Positions 18,036 to 26,444 of a stretch of 64,000 bases of DNA are shown here, in pieces. The stretch covers positions 62,001 through 126,000 of the forward strand of contig JACJYD010000003.1 of assembly GCA_020636275.1 (NCBI GenBank), given 5' to 3'. The translations under genes and the position numbers were made by a program. Numbering within the stretch: position 1 is the stretch's first letter; every line of letters starts with the position of its first letter. Under the pieces are notes generated by a model. The model worked only from the letters and a program-made list of their open reading frames with translations. It had not been told where the DNA came from and did not search any database. Source of the stretch: Lewinellaceae bacterium. Its GTDB lineage: Bacteria > Bacteroidota > Bacteroidia > Chitinophagales > Saprospiraceae.

Positions 18036-19931
18036 TCACACCGCCCCCTCCACGCCAATCAATACCCCTTCCCCCAACTGGGTACGCACTGTCAACTCCG
18101 CATGCATGCTCTCTGCCCGTTTTTTCATTCCGTTCAGCCCATGATGGAACCCGTTCATGGGCGTGCCCGCCAAGTCAAATCCCTTCCCGTCATCCCTGAC
18201 CTCCAGCTTGAACCGCCCCGGGGCGGTGAACTGGAAACGAATCCATACCGTGCTGGCCTCCGCGTGCTTCATGATATTCTGTAGTGCTTCCTTGTAGAGG
18301 AAGAGCAACTGCCGCTTGAAATGAGGCGACAATACCGGGTCTTGCTCCGCCTTCGGGAAATCGAAAACCACCTCCATCTCCGTGTCCTTAAAAAACTCCC
18401 GTGCCGACTCCCGCATATACGCCTGCATCTCGCTGAACCGGTCAAATGCTGGATTGATCGAAAATACCACTTCCCGTAAATTGCCGCTGGCTGCTCTGGC
18501 GCCTGCCCCCAACTCGGCAAGTCGGCTTTTGAGCTCTTCCGGGGAAAGGTTGGGAACCCTTAAAGCCAACTCCGAAGCCAACGCCATACGTGTCAGCCGG
18601 CCGCCTACTTCGTCGTGAATGTCTTGTGCTATATGGGTACGGAGCCGCTCGGTCTCCAGAGCTTTCTCAAGCACCAACCGCTGGTTCTCGGCCTTTACTT
18701 GCTCCTTTTCTCTGATCCCCATCCGGGTCTTATAGGCCAGACCAAGAGTAAAGAATAATAACTCCAAAATGACCCCTGGATAGGCAATGACATCAGTCGA
18801 CAGACCGATCTTATTTATGACGTGTGCATACGGGGTAAACTCTGATGCGATGGAAGCAAAGCCAAATATGACCAGACAGCCCATTCCCCAGGCCAAATAC
18901 CGGAAAATGAGGTTGGATTGCCGCCAGAATACCACCAGGATACTCAATCCGGCCACTTGGCAGAGCACTTTTGTGGAAAGAGTAATGTACCATCCAACAT
19001 AAGGATCGATCCAGTAGACTGCCGAAGCAAGGCTGAATAAGGAAATAACCGACACAAAAGTAACCCGGAAGAATCGGTGCAGAAAGGGCGCCGTTTGGCG
19101 GGCATCACTGACCGCATCCAGGAATAGAATGTAGGCCCCATACAATAAGCACACCATCAATATATAAGAAAAATAGGCTTTCCAATAAAAAGGGTTGTTG
19201 GAATCCCATATTAGGACCCCCAAGCTTCGTAGTTGAAGTAATAACAGCCCCGATAAATAGCTGTTATAATAAAAGTAGGCCTTGTCCCGGGTCTCTACCC
19301 ATTGCGAAAAGGAAAATAGAAATAGGAAGCCGATGAATCCCAGCAACCCACCTGATACAAGAAATTGAGGTGCTTTTTGGATGTATTGGAGACGATTGTA
19401 CCAGGCTGGATTTGCCAGGAAGAGGTCCAGGTCGGCGTTAAAATTTGGATGACTGCAAACCCGGAGATACAACTCCTTGATTTCTCCAGGCATCCATCGC
19501 AGAGGGAATGCGCGCTTTAAAGGGAAAAATGCAGGGCCTTGTAGTGAATCCCGGCAAAATACAGTGCCGCAATACCTGGTCTGTATCCCTTTTTCGTAGA
19601 GCGTGATACTATCACCGCTAGTTTGGTACAATGTCGCCTCCAAGGTGTTGCCAGTCTCGTTTTTGACCGCGATTCGCACCCAATAGGCAAACTTGCCACG
19701 GGTGAAATAGGGGGGCCATACGATTTTCTCCAAAGGAATAAAATCTCCATGCTCCCAATGCGCAATGGCCCCGGGCAAATCGGTCTGGCGTGAACGGTCT
19801 GCAAAAACGGATTGGAATGGGCTAAGGATAAGAAAGGAGTCGATGGGAGAATATATTGTGAAGGGGCTTGCGCCGGGTGGTTGTCCTTGTAGAAAAAATG
19901 GAAAAAGCAGGGCGAGGGGCAATAATCTCAT
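18036..19931 (-). CDS. 7TMR-DISM sensor histidine kinase
   Basis: 631 residues from MRLLPLALLF, which gives a clean signal peptide ending near GQPPG; a start 60 bases upstream would spoil it. Order: signal peptide, periplasmic 7TMR-DISM extracellular domain (to about 180), seven membrane helices, a coiled linker, a HisKA_3-type dimerisation helix with the phosphoacceptor His in AQDIHDEVGGRL, and a HATPase domain with N-box EALQNIMKHAEA and DDGKGFDL. This is the NarL-type two-component architecture. Its partner is almost certainly the divergent LuxR-type regulator at 20070. It reads in the same direction as the giant-protein operon and ends 48 bases before it, so it may be the first gene of that operon. 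Confidence 0.9.
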   Translation of the reverse strand: MRLLPLALLFPFFLQGQPPGASPFTIYSPIDSFLILSPFQSVFADRSRQTDLPGAIAHWEHGDFIPLEKIVWPPYFTRGKFAYWVRIAVKNETGNTLEATLYQTSGDSITLYEKGIQTRYCGTVFCRDSLQGPAFFPLKRAFPLRWMPGEIKELYLRVCSHPNFNADLDLFLANPAWYNRLQYIQKAPQFLVSGGLLGFIGFLFLFSFSQWVETRDKAYFYYNSYLSGLLLLQLRSLGVLIWDSNNPFYWKAYFSYILMVCLLYGAYILFLDAVSDARQTAPFLHRFFRVTFVSVISLFSLASAVYWIDPYVGWYITLSTKVLCQVAGLSILVVFWRQSNLIFRYLAWGMGCLVIFGFASIASEFTPYAHVINKIGLSTDVIAYPGVILELLFFTLGLAYKTRMGIREKEQVKAENQRLVLEKALETERLRTHIAQDIHDEVGGRLTRMALASELALRVPNLSPEELKSRLAELGAGARAASGNLREVVFSINPAFDRFSEMQAYMRESAREFFKDTEMEVVFDFPKAEQDPVLSPHFKRQLLFLYKEALQNIMKHAEASTVWIRFQFTAPGRFKLEVRDDGKGFDLAGTPMNGFHHGLNGMKKRAESMHAELTVRTQLGEGVLIGVEGAV

Positions 19932-20069
19932 GGGTATTTCGGGGATTTGAAATTTAAAATACCAAAATACGGATATCGGGCAAAATCGCATTTGTTATTT
20001 TTCATACTTTCATACTATTGCGCCATCGCCCTCACCGGGTTATATTTACTCAAATATCCATTTGTCCAA

Positions 20070-20699
20070 ATGTCCATCCGTATCGCTATTGTGGAAGATG
20101 ACGACGAGATCCGCAAGCTCACTTGCAGTATCCTCAATTTTTATCCCGATCTGGAATGCGTGGGGGTGTTTGGTTCTGGGGAGGAATTCTCCGATGCGCT
20201 GTCTTCTTTGAAAATAGACGTAGCTTTGATGGATATCGGCCTGCCCGGCTTATCAGGTATCGAATGTGTACGGCGATGCCATCCTTTCCTCCCTGCTACA
20301 GAGTTCATAATGTTTACCGACCACACGGACTCCCGTGAGGTTTTCGAAGCGCTGGCAGCGGGGGCATCTGGCTATGTACTTAAGGGCGGATTGCCCGAAC
20401 ACCTCGCCGAGGCGATCCGCGAGGTGCATGCTGGCGGTTCACCCATGTCCCGCCAGATCGCCCGCATGGTGGCGGGCTCTTTTAGTCGTACCGAATCTCA
20501 ATTTCCGAAACTTGAAAAGCTCACCCCTCAGGAGCAGGAAGTGCTGAAATACCTGGACAAAGGCTTGTCGTATAAGGAGATTGCATCGGAGAAATTTGTC
20601 TCCGAGCACACTATCCGTTCCCAAGTACGCAGTATTTACCAAAAACTCGAAGTGCACACCCGCACGGAGGCGCTGAATAAGGTACATGGCAGAAAGTAA
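20070..20699 (+). CDS. NarL/LuxR-family response regulator
   Basis: 209 residues from MSIRIAIVEDDDE; an upstream in-frame extension is hydrophobic and unlike a receiver start, so it was discarded. The receiver domain spans about 3-118, with the acidic pocket EDDD near residue 9, the phospho-Asp in VALMDIGLPG and the Lys in YVLKGG. The LuxR-type helix-turn-helix lies at about 148-205 (LTPQEQEVLKYLDKG, then YKEIASEKFVSEHTIRSQV). It is divergent from the histidine kinase with 138 bases between the starts, which should hold both promoters. It probably controls the operon next door, but no binding site was identified. Confidence 0.9.
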   Translation: MSIRIAIVEDDDEIRKLTCSILNFYPDLECVGVFGSGEEFSDALSSLKIDVALMDIGLPGLSGIECVRRCHPFLPATEFIMFTDHTDSREVFEALAAGASGYVLKGGLPEHLAEAIREVHAGGSPMSRQIARMVAGSFSRTESQFPKLEKLTPQEQEVLKYLDKGLSYKEIASEKFVSEHTIRSQVRSIYQKLEVHTRTEALNKVHGRK

Positions 20700-20748
20700 A
20701 AGAGGCTGTTTCCAAAGTCGAGTAAGCGACTTTGGAAACAGCCTCTTT
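20699..20748. terminator. Long hairpin between response regulator and hppD
   Basis: A perfect 22-bp stem (20699-20720 with 20727-20748) has a six-base loop (AGTAAG). It overlaps the last base of the response-regulator stop codon and lies just past the end of hppD, so it can terminate both convergent genes. It differs in sequence from the terminator beside the truncated hppD copy. Confidence 0.8.
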
Positions 20749-20754
20749 AAAACG

Positions 20755-21879
20755 TTACAACGTCCCTCTCACCGCCTGTTCCCTTTCGATCGCTTCAAAC
20801 AGCGCTTTGAAATTGCCTTTGCCGAACGACTTGGCGCCGGCCCGCTGGATGATCTCGTAGAAAACCGTGGGGCGGTCCTGCACCGGCTTGGTGAAGATCT
20901 GGAGCAGGTAGCCGTCGTCGTCGCGGTCGACGAGGATGTTGAGGCGCTTGATCTCGTTCATGTCTTCCTTGATCTCCCCAACGCGCTCGGCGACGGTTTC
21001 GTAGTAGGTGTCGGGCACGCGGAGGAATTCCACACCGCGCTTGCGGAGCTGATCGACGGTGTACAAAATATCGTCGGTGGCTACGGCGATGTGCTGCACG
21101 CCGGCGCCGTGGTAGTATTCGATGTATTCCTCGATCTGCGACTTCTTCAGGCCTTTGGCCGGCTCGTTGATCGGGAATTTGATGTAGCCGTTTCCATTGG
21201 ACACCACCTTGCTCATCAGGGCGGTGTATTCGGTAGAAATGTCTTTGTCGTCGAAGGTGATGAGAAGCTTGAAGCCCATCACGTCCTGGTAGAATTTCAC
21301 CCACTTGTTCATCTGGCCCAATTCGACGTTGCCCACGCAGTGGTCGACGTAGAGCAGCCCGATGGGCTTCACGTCGATGGCGCTTTCTTTCGCCATATAG
21401 CCCGGCATGAAAGGCCCGTTGTAGTTGGAGCGCTCGACGAAGGTGTGGAGGGTGTCGCCGTAGGTGTGAATGGTGGCCACCTTCACTTCTCCGAATTCAT
21501 CTTTCAGGGTTTTGGGCGCTTCGAAGGAGACCGCGCCGCGCTCAATGGCCGTCTGGTAGGCTTTCTCCGCATCATCGACCCATAAGGCCAGTACCTTGAC
21601 GCCGTCGCCGTGCTTGAGCACGTGTTGCGAGATCTCGTGGTCGGGGCCCATAGCCGAGGTCAGCACCAGGCGGATCTTGTCCTGTTGCAGGACGTAGGAG
21701 GCGCGGTCGCGCACGCCGGTCTCCGGGCCGCAGTAGGCGACGAGTTTGAAGCCGAAGGCGTTTTGGTAGTATATGGCGGATTGCTTGGCGTTGCCGCAGT
21801 AAAATTCGATATAGTCGGTTCCGTTAATGGGGAATGTGTCTGAAGTTTGATTTTTGATCTCTTTTGTGATGGGTTCCAT
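20755..21879 (-). CDS. hppD: 4-hydroxyphenylpyruvate dioxygenase
   Basis: 374 residues, the usual size. It converts 4-hydroxyphenylpyruvate to homogentisate in tyrosine breakdown, using Fe(II) in the cytoplasm. Two vicinal-oxygen-chelate domains are present, with likely iron ligands in YVDHCVGNVE (His), GVQHIAVATDD (His) and VFYEIIQRAG (Glu), plus the C-terminal KSFGKGNFKALFEAIE helix. It stands in line with hmgA, the next pathway enzyme, with a GxxExxY gene between them. Its last 30 codons are duplicated at 40-129. The copy here may be a replacement end supplied by an inserted element, because the truncated copy keeps what looks like a native terminator. Confidence 0.95.
   Translation of the reverse strand: MEPITKEIKNQTSDTFPINGTDYIEFYCGNAKQSAIYYQNAFGFKLVAYCGPETGVRDRASYVLQQDKIRLVLTSAMGPDHEISQHVLKHGDGVKVLALWVDDAEKAYQTAIERGAVSFEAPKTLKDEFGEVKVATIHTYGDTLHTFVERSNYNGPFMPGYMAKESAIDVKPIGLLYVDHCVGNVELGQMNKWVKFYQDVMGFKLLITFDDKDISTEYTALMSKVVSNGNGYIKFPINEPAKGLKKSQIEEYIEYYHGAGVQHIAVATDDILYTVDQLRKRGVEFLRVPDTYYETVAERVGEIKEDMNEIKRLNILVDRDDDGYLLQIFTKPVQDRPTVFYEIIQRAGAKSFGKGNFKALFEAIEREQAVRGTL
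20761..20848. repeat. Right copy of 88-bp direct repeat (within hppD)
   Basis: This lies inside the 3' end of intact hppD and matches 43-130 with two mismatches. Outside the repeat the flanks differ completely: left of it is the hairpin at 20699-20748, and right of it the hppD body continues. Confidence 0.85.
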
Positions 21880-21916
21880 ACTATTTTTCTTTTGTACACT
21901 GATTTGTTAAGATGGG

Positions 21917-22318
21917 TTATGATTTTTTATGATTTTTGAATTCGGAAGTGAGCACTTTTCTGGAGTATTGGGGCTTTTTGCCAAAGTTTAACAAAAGGCC
22001 GACTTCAAGATCGGTAGCTCGGAGATAGTTCACTAATTGCGCTTCGTGTTCTGGTGAAAGTGCCTCAGCGGCTTTTAGCTCCAGGATGACGCAATCTTTC
22101 ACGATAATATCAGCCGTATAATTTCCAACTTTTTCCGTTTCGTAGTAAACAGGAATGTTTACTTGCTGTGCACATTTCAAGTCCATTTTTCCAAGCTCAA
22201 TCATCATGGCGTTTTCATAGACTTTTTCCAGAAAACCATATCCCAATTGATTGTAAACTTTGAAAAAAGCTTTCAAAACCAGTCCTGTAATGTCAGAATG
22301 CAGATAATTCCCCCTCAT
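21917..22318 (-). CDS. GxxExxY protein (PD-(D/E)XK-like fold)
   Basis: 133 residues with the defining motif GFLEKVYENAM at about 28-38 and a nuclease-fold-like core (ADIIVKDCVILELKAAEAL, in which D, E and K match the PD-(D/E)XK pattern). The C-terminus NYLRATDLEVGLLLNFG is typical of the family. The biological role of these proteins is unknown; they are scattered, often many per genome, in Bacteroidota. Here the gene sits between two consecutive tyrosine-pathway genes without an evident link to them, which suggests insertion. Confidence 0.85.
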   Translation of the reverse strand: MRGNYLHSDITGLVLKAFFKVYNQLGYGFLEKVYENAMMIELGKMDLKCAQQVNIPVYYETEKVGNYTADIIVKDCVILELKAAEALSPEHEAQLVNYLRATDLEVGLLLNFGKKPQYSRKVLTSEFKNHKKS

Positions 22319-22374
22319 AATCCTAATCCATCATAATTTATCCTAAAAAATCTGCGTCCTCAAAAAACGCAAGG

Positions 22375-23553
22375 CTACTTCCCGTTGGTGTGAACCGTCT
22401 CCGTCAGCCAGCTGAGGTAATAGTCTTTGTTTTCGATCATGGCGGCGTGATCGGTCATCAGCAGGGGTTTAAAAGTATCGATCATGACGGCCAGTTCGTG
22501 CGTCTCCTTGGCGCCGATGCTCTTCTCCACGGTGCCGGGGTGCGGGCCGTGAGGGATACCACCCGGGTGAAGGGTGATCATGCCTTTTTCAACATGCTTG
22601 CGGCTCATAAACTCGCCATCGACGTAGTAGAGCACTTCATCGCTGTCGATATTGCTGTGGTTGTAGGGCGCCGGAATGGCCAGCGGGTGATAGTCGTAGA
22701 GGCGCGGCACAAAGGAGCAGATGACGAACTGGTTGCCGTCGAACGTCTGGTGTATGGGAGGTGGCTGGTGGATGCGGCCGGTGAGCGGCTCGAAGTTGTG
22801 GATCGAAAAGGCATAGGGGTAGCAGTAGCCGTCCCAGCCCACTACGTCGAAGGGGTGAGCGAGGTAGATGTAGGGGTAGATCTGGTCCTGCTTTTTGATG
22901 AAAAACCGGAACTCGCCCTGCTCGTCGTGGGTCTCCAGCTCGGAGGGCTTGCGGATGTCGCGCTCGTAGAAAGGCGCGTGTTCGGCGAGCTGGCCAAACT
23001 GGTTGCGGTAGCGGCGGGGTGTGGTGATGGGCCCGTAGCTTTCCACGATCAGCAGGCGGTTGTCCTCGGAGTCGAATTCGAGCTGGTAGGTCGTGCCGCG
23101 GGGGACGACGAGGTAATCGCCATACTCGAAGGGCAGCTTGCCGTACATGGTATGCAGCGTGCCGGAGCCCACATGCACGAAGATCACTTCATCGGCATCG
23201 GCATTTTTGAAAAAATACTCCCGCATGCTCTTGCGCGGGGCTGCCAGGATGATCTTGCAATCGTTGTTGACCAGCACCGGTTTGCGGCTGGCCAAATAGT
23301 CGTCTTCCGGCTCGATGTGAAAACCGTTCAGGTTGCGCGGCTTGAGCTGCTTGTCGTGTACGATTTTGGGTGCGATCGAGTAGGGATCTCCTACCTGGAG
23401 GATCTGGGTAGGAGGGTTGCAATGGTACAGGATGGAGTAGGAATCGCTGAACCCTTCCGTGGAGAAGAGTTCCTCGTGGTACAGGGTTCCGTCGCTCTTC
23501 CGGAACTGTACATGGCGCTTATTTGGAAATTGGCCGAGGGAATGGTAGTGCAT
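22375..23553 (-). CDS. hmgA: Homogentisate 1,2-dioxygenase
   Basis: 392 residues. It opens the aromatic ring of homogentisate to maleylacetoacetate with Fe(II). The cupin-type core shows VIFVHVGSGTLHTMYG and YLVVPRGTTY. Likely iron ligands lie in the C-terminal segment TLHPGGIPHGPHPG (His) and the following Glu (TVEKS). The N-terminus MHYHSLGQFPNKRHVQFR is characteristic. It follows the pathway order with hppD downstream on the same strand and a MarR regulator upstream. The maleylacetoacetate isomerase and fumarylacetoacetase genes are not in the window. Confidence 0.93.
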   Translation of the reverse strand: MHYHSLGQFPNKRHVQFRKSDGTLYHEELFSTEGFSDSYSILYHCNPPTQILQVGDPYSIAPKIVHDKQLKPRNLNGFHIEPEDDYLASRKPVLVNNDCKIILAAPRKSMREYFFKNADADEVIFVHVGSGTLHTMYGKLPFEYGDYLVVPRGTTYQLEFDSEDNRLLIVESYGPITTPRRYRNQFGQLAEHAPFYERDIRKPSELETHDEQGEFRFFIKKQDQIYPYIYLAHPFDVVGWDGYCYPYAFSIHNFEPLTGRIHQPPPIHQTFDGNQFVICSFVPRLYDYHPLAIPAPYNHSNIDSDEVLYYVDGEFMSRKHVEKGMITLHPGGIPHGPHPGTVEKSIGAKETHELAVMIDTFKPLLMTDHAAMIENKDYYLSWLTETVHTNGK

Positions 23554-23690
23554 TGGATTGGAGAGTTAATAGTTTTTAATTTTTAATTTTTAGTTTTTGT
23601 TGATTTTATTTGGAAGGCAGCCGAAGTGTATGGGTGAGGATTTGTGCTTGATTAATACTAAAAATTAAGCACTTAAAACTCAAAACTACT

Positions 23691-24140
23691 CTACTGCAGG
23701 TTTTCAAAGATCCGGTCGAGGATCCCGGTAAGGATATCGATCTCGGTGTCGCTGAGGTTTTGGTAGGCTTGCAGCCGGAATTCCTGAATGACCGGCAGGG
23801 CTTCCCGTACAAGGGATTTTCCGGCCTTGGTCAGGGTGATGTTAAACTTGCGGCGGTCTTCAGGCGCCACTTGCCGTTCGGTCAGCCCTTTTTTGCAGAG
23901 CAGGTCGATGATCCGGGTTACGGTGGGCGCGTCTTTAAAGGTTTTGCGGGCCAGGTCGTTCTGTCCTTGCCCATCCAGTTTATGGAGTTCCTGAAGGAGC
24001 ACCCACTGATCGACCGTCAAGTCGATACCGGCCTGGGTGAGGTATTGCTGGCAAGCCTGTTTCATGCGTTTGGCGGTTCGTTCAATGACAAACCCCGATA
24101 CTGCGGACTGCTTAGAAGTGATTTCGACAGGTGATAGCAT
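23691..24140 (-). CDS. MarR-family transcriptional regulator
   Basis: 149 residues with a winged helix-turn-helix: DQWVLLQELHKLDGQGQNDL (helix 2 region), then APTVTRIIDLLCKKGLTERQ (recognition helix) and a wing rich in charge (VAPEDRRKFNITLT). It is the first gene upstream of hmgA on the same strand, so regulation of homogentisate catabolism by an aromatic ligand is a reasonable inference. A possible self-operator lies just upstream at 24170-24200. Confidence 0.88.
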   Translation of the reverse strand: MLSPVEITSKQSAVSGFVIERTAKRMKQACQQYLTQAGIDLTVDQWVLLQELHKLDGQGQNDLARKTFKDAPTVTRIIDLLCKKGLTERQVAPEDRRKFNITLTKAGKSLVREALPVIQEFRLQAYQNLSDTEIDILTGILDRIFENLQ

Positions 24141-24169
24141 TTCAGGGAGTTTGGTTACAAAGATAAAGA

Positions 24170-24200
24170 TTAGGTCAGCAATAGTTGTTATGCTAACTAA
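24170..24200. promoter_or_regulatory. Possible MarR operator (imperfect inverted repeat)
   Basis: TTAGGTCAGCA (24170-24180) and TGCTAACTAA (24191-24200) are imperfect inverted repeats 10 bases apart, 30 to 60 bases upstream of the marR start codon. MarR proteins usually bind such dyads in their own promoter. No other site was found to compare. Confidence 0.3.
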
Positions 24201-24215
24201 TAATTTTTAAAAAGA

Positions 24216-24242
24216 GGGATTTTCGGGCAAACCGAAAATCCC
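24216..24242 (-). terminator. Terminator after the outer-membrane protein gene
   Basis: An 11-bp stem (24216-24226 with 24232-24242, GGGATTTTCGG and its complement) with a five-base loop is followed, on the minus strand, by a T-rich tract. It separates the gene at 24289-24900 from marR. Confidence 0.75.
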
Positions 24243-24288
24243 AATTGAAAACAGTCGATACTATGGTATTTTTTCAATCCTTGTCCCT

Positions 24289-24900
24289 TCAATTGCTGCC
24301 GAACCCGCCAAAACGGAGGGTGAGGTAGCCGCAAAAGGAACGCAGATCACTCAATTCGAGACTATTTGCGGGCAGGTCGTTGGCGCCGGTCACCAACCGG
24401 TATCCGCCGGATGCGCAAATGCGGAACCAGCGGAAGAAATTGACTTCAAAGCCCGCTTCGGGAATGAAGCAGAATATTTTGTCCTGATAGGAAGGGGCGC
24501 TTGCGCCTTCCTCGTTCAATTTGATCTTTCCCCAACCGTATCGGGTACTGATGTAAGGGTGGATCGCCTTGTGGGTCAGTGGGGTGAAGCCCAGCCAGAT
24601 CCCGCCATAGCCCATGTCGATTTTGTAGGTCGTTCCCTGAAAATCGATCGAAGCGAAACCGGAACTCCCCATGCCAAACCCGCCCAGGAAGAACTTGTTG
24701 AAGACGAGCGCTCCGCCACCGCCCGTGCTGGTTCCGGTGGAGTCGTAGAGGTTGCCGAGCTCGAAGATGGGGCTGCCGAATGCGCCTACGACCCGGATAC
24801 TTTTGAACAGGGTTTGCTCCTGTTCATCCTGTGCGTGGAGGCCGAAAGCCAGTAACAGCAGGAGGGCCAGCAGGGAAAAGGCGGGTCGCCGGATAATCAT
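24289..24900 (-). CDS. Predicted outer-membrane beta-barrel protein
   Basis: 203 residues with a signal peptide (SLLALLLLLAFGLHAQ, cleavage near residue 24) and a sequence of alternating Gly/aromatic strands (GGFGMGSSGFASIDF, YGGIWLGFTPL, ISTRYGWGKIKL) that ends CGYLTLRFGGFGSN, as in small eight-stranded barrels. No specific family was recognised. It is a single gene with its own terminator and an upstream intergenic region shared with the terminator of the PLP enzyme gene. Confidence 0.7.
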   Translation of the reverse strand: MIIRRPAFSLLALLLLLAFGLHAQDEQEQTLFKSIRVVGAFGSPIFELGNLYDSTGTSTGGGGALVFNKFFLGGFGMGSSGFASIDFQGTTYKIDMGYGGIWLGFTPLTHKAIHPYISTRYGWGKIKLNEEGASAPSYQDKIFCFIPEAGFEVNFFRWFRICASGGYRLVTGANDLPANSLELSDLRSFCGYLTLRFGGFGSN

Positions 24901-25000
24901 AGGCTCATTTTATTGCGATCACGGTGCAAAAAAACAAGGCCCGGCTGAAAAAAGAGATGATGAAAATCAGAAGGTTGGAGTGATTTTTATCAAAAAAAAA

Positions 25001-25019
25001 CGGGGCTTTGAGGGCCCCG
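25001..25019 (-). terminator. Terminator of the Cys/Met PLP enzyme gene
   Basis: Stem CGGGGC/GCCCCG with a seven-base loop; on the minus strand it is followed by a run of nine T. It lies nine bases past the end of the gene at 25028. Confidence 0.85.
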
Positions 25020-25027
25020 CTTTTCTT

Positions 25028-26305
25028 TTAAATGGTTAAGGCTTCGGAAATGGGCACTTTTTCAAGTGCTTGTTTAACGTCGTATATCAGGTCGTCGGGG
25101 TGTTCGACACCCACGGAGAGCCGGATGAGGTTGTCTTTGATGCCCAGCATGATCTTGTCTTCCGGGGCCACGCCGGCATGGGTCATGCTGGCGGGGTGTT
25201 GGATCAGCGATTCGGTGCTGCCCAGGCTGACGGCGAGTTTGATCAGTTTGAGCTGGTTGAGGAAGGCAAAGGCTTCTTCTTCGGTTTGTCCGACCTCAAA
25301 AGAGATCATAGCGCCTGGAGAGAGGCATTGTTTTTTGAAGATCTCGTATTGTGCGCCATCGGCTTCCGTCAGATAGCCCAAATAATGTACGTCGTGGATC
25401 TTCGGATGCTGGATGAGGTAATCGGCCAGGACCCCGGCATTAGAAGCCTGGCGTTCCATGCGGATCTTGAGGGTCTCGAGGCTGCGCATCAGGAGCCAAC
25501 CGGTCCAGGGGCCGGCCATGTTCCCGAAATAAGTGCGAAGCCCTTTGACGCGCTGGATGAGTGCTTTCGAGCCCAGGCAAGCGCCGGCGATCACATCGCT
25601 GTGCCCGCCGATGTATTTGGTCGCCGAATAGAGCACCAGGTCGGCGCCGTGCTTCAACGGATGCTGGAAAACGGGCCCGAGATAGGTATTGTCCACGCCC
25701 ACCAGCACCCGGTGATCGGCCGTCGAGAAATGATCGGCCAGTTTGCGGTAGAGGGAAATATCGTACAGGCAATTGGTCGGATTGGCAGGCGTTTCGAGGA
25801 AGATCATCCGCACGCGGTCTTCCAGGCCTTTTTCCCGAACCCGGAGGATCAGATCTTCCATGCTCTCATCGGCATGGAATTCCATGGTTTGGATGCCGAA
25901 GCGGGTGAGGAAGTGTCTGATAAAATGGTCTGTGCCGCCGTATACCGGACCGCTGAAGAGCAGCAGATCGCCCGGGGAGAGGAATTCCATCAGGGCCGTC
26001 GAGATGGCCGACATGCCGCTTTCGAAAACGGCGCAGGCCTCTGCTTCATCCCAGAGACACAGCCGGTCTTCCAGGATCTCGAGGTCGGGGTTGTTGAGCC
26101 GGCTGTAAATAAGGCCGACCTTTTCCTGCTGGCCTTTTTCCCGCAGCCCGGCGGCTACTTCAAAGAAGGCTTTTCCGGCTTCTGCGTTGGGGAAAACAAA
26201 CGTAGACGTTTGAAATATCGGGCACTTGATGGCGCCTTCCGACCACTCCGGATTGTAGCCGTGCGACATCATTTTACTCTCGGGATGGTACTTATGCTCA
26301 CTCAT
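25028..26305 (-). CDS. Cys/Met metabolism PLP-dependent enzyme (gamma-lyase/cystathionine gamma-synthase family)
   Basis: 425 residues of the trans-sulfuration PLP family (fold type I). The PLP Lys is in LVLYSATKYIGGHSD; the phosphate-binding FESGMSAIST, the SRLNNPDLEILE tyrosine-like region and ETPANPTN are visible. The family includes methionine gamma-lyase, cystathionine gamma-synthase and beta-lyases; substrate cannot be decided by eye. Divergence from an Lrp/AsnC regulator, a usual partner of amino-acid catabolic enzymes, favours a degradative role such as methionine gamma-lyase. The two start codons are 139 bases apart across a very AT-rich region. Confidence 0.88.
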   Translation of the reverse strand: MSEHKYHPESKMMSHGYNPEWSEGAIKCPIFQTSTFVFPNAEAGKAFFEVAAGLREKGQQEKVGLIYSRLNNPDLEILEDRLCLWDEAEACAVFESGMSAISTALMEFLSPGDLLLFSGPVYGGTDHFIRHFLTRFGIQTMEFHADESMEDLILRVREKGLEDRVRMIFLETPANPTNCLYDISLYRKLADHFSTADHRVLVGVDNTYLGPVFQHPLKHGADLVLYSATKYIGGHSDVIAGACLGSKALIQRVKGLRTYFGNMAGPWTGWLLMRSLETLKIRMERQASNAGVLADYLIQHPKIHDVHYLGYLTEADGAQYEIFKKQCLSPGAMISFEVGQTEEEAFAFLNQLKLIKLAVSLGSTESLIQHPASMTHAGVAPEDKIMLGIKDNLIRLSVGVEHPDDLIYDVKQALEKVPISEALTI

Positions 26306-26444
26306 GATCAGCTTTTGTTTGTTTCCTGCAAAGTTACAAAAAATAGAATAATTTTTTTAAATCAAAACATAATGAAGAAAATTTTTTTGTATTAAATTGC
26401 ATATTGGAAAAAATGTATTTTTTGCCTTTGAAATATACCTTCGA

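Noticed and set aside
131..20754. A prophage or contractile injection system
   Set aside because: No sheath, tube, baseplate AAA ATPase, terminase, portal or lysis motif was found; the giant proteins do not match tail components I know.
20686..21585. A 299-residue plus-strand frame across hppD
   Set aside because: It is the antisense shadow of hppD, runs through the hairpin and has no family resemblance.
22390..23586. A 398-residue plus-strand frame across hmgA
   Set aside because: It is fully antisense to hmgA, whose protein is unmistakable; the complement of a GC-rich gene gives long false frames.
25070..26395. A 441-residue plus-strand frame across the PLP enzyme
   Set aside because: It is antisense to a clear PLP enzyme and has no motif.
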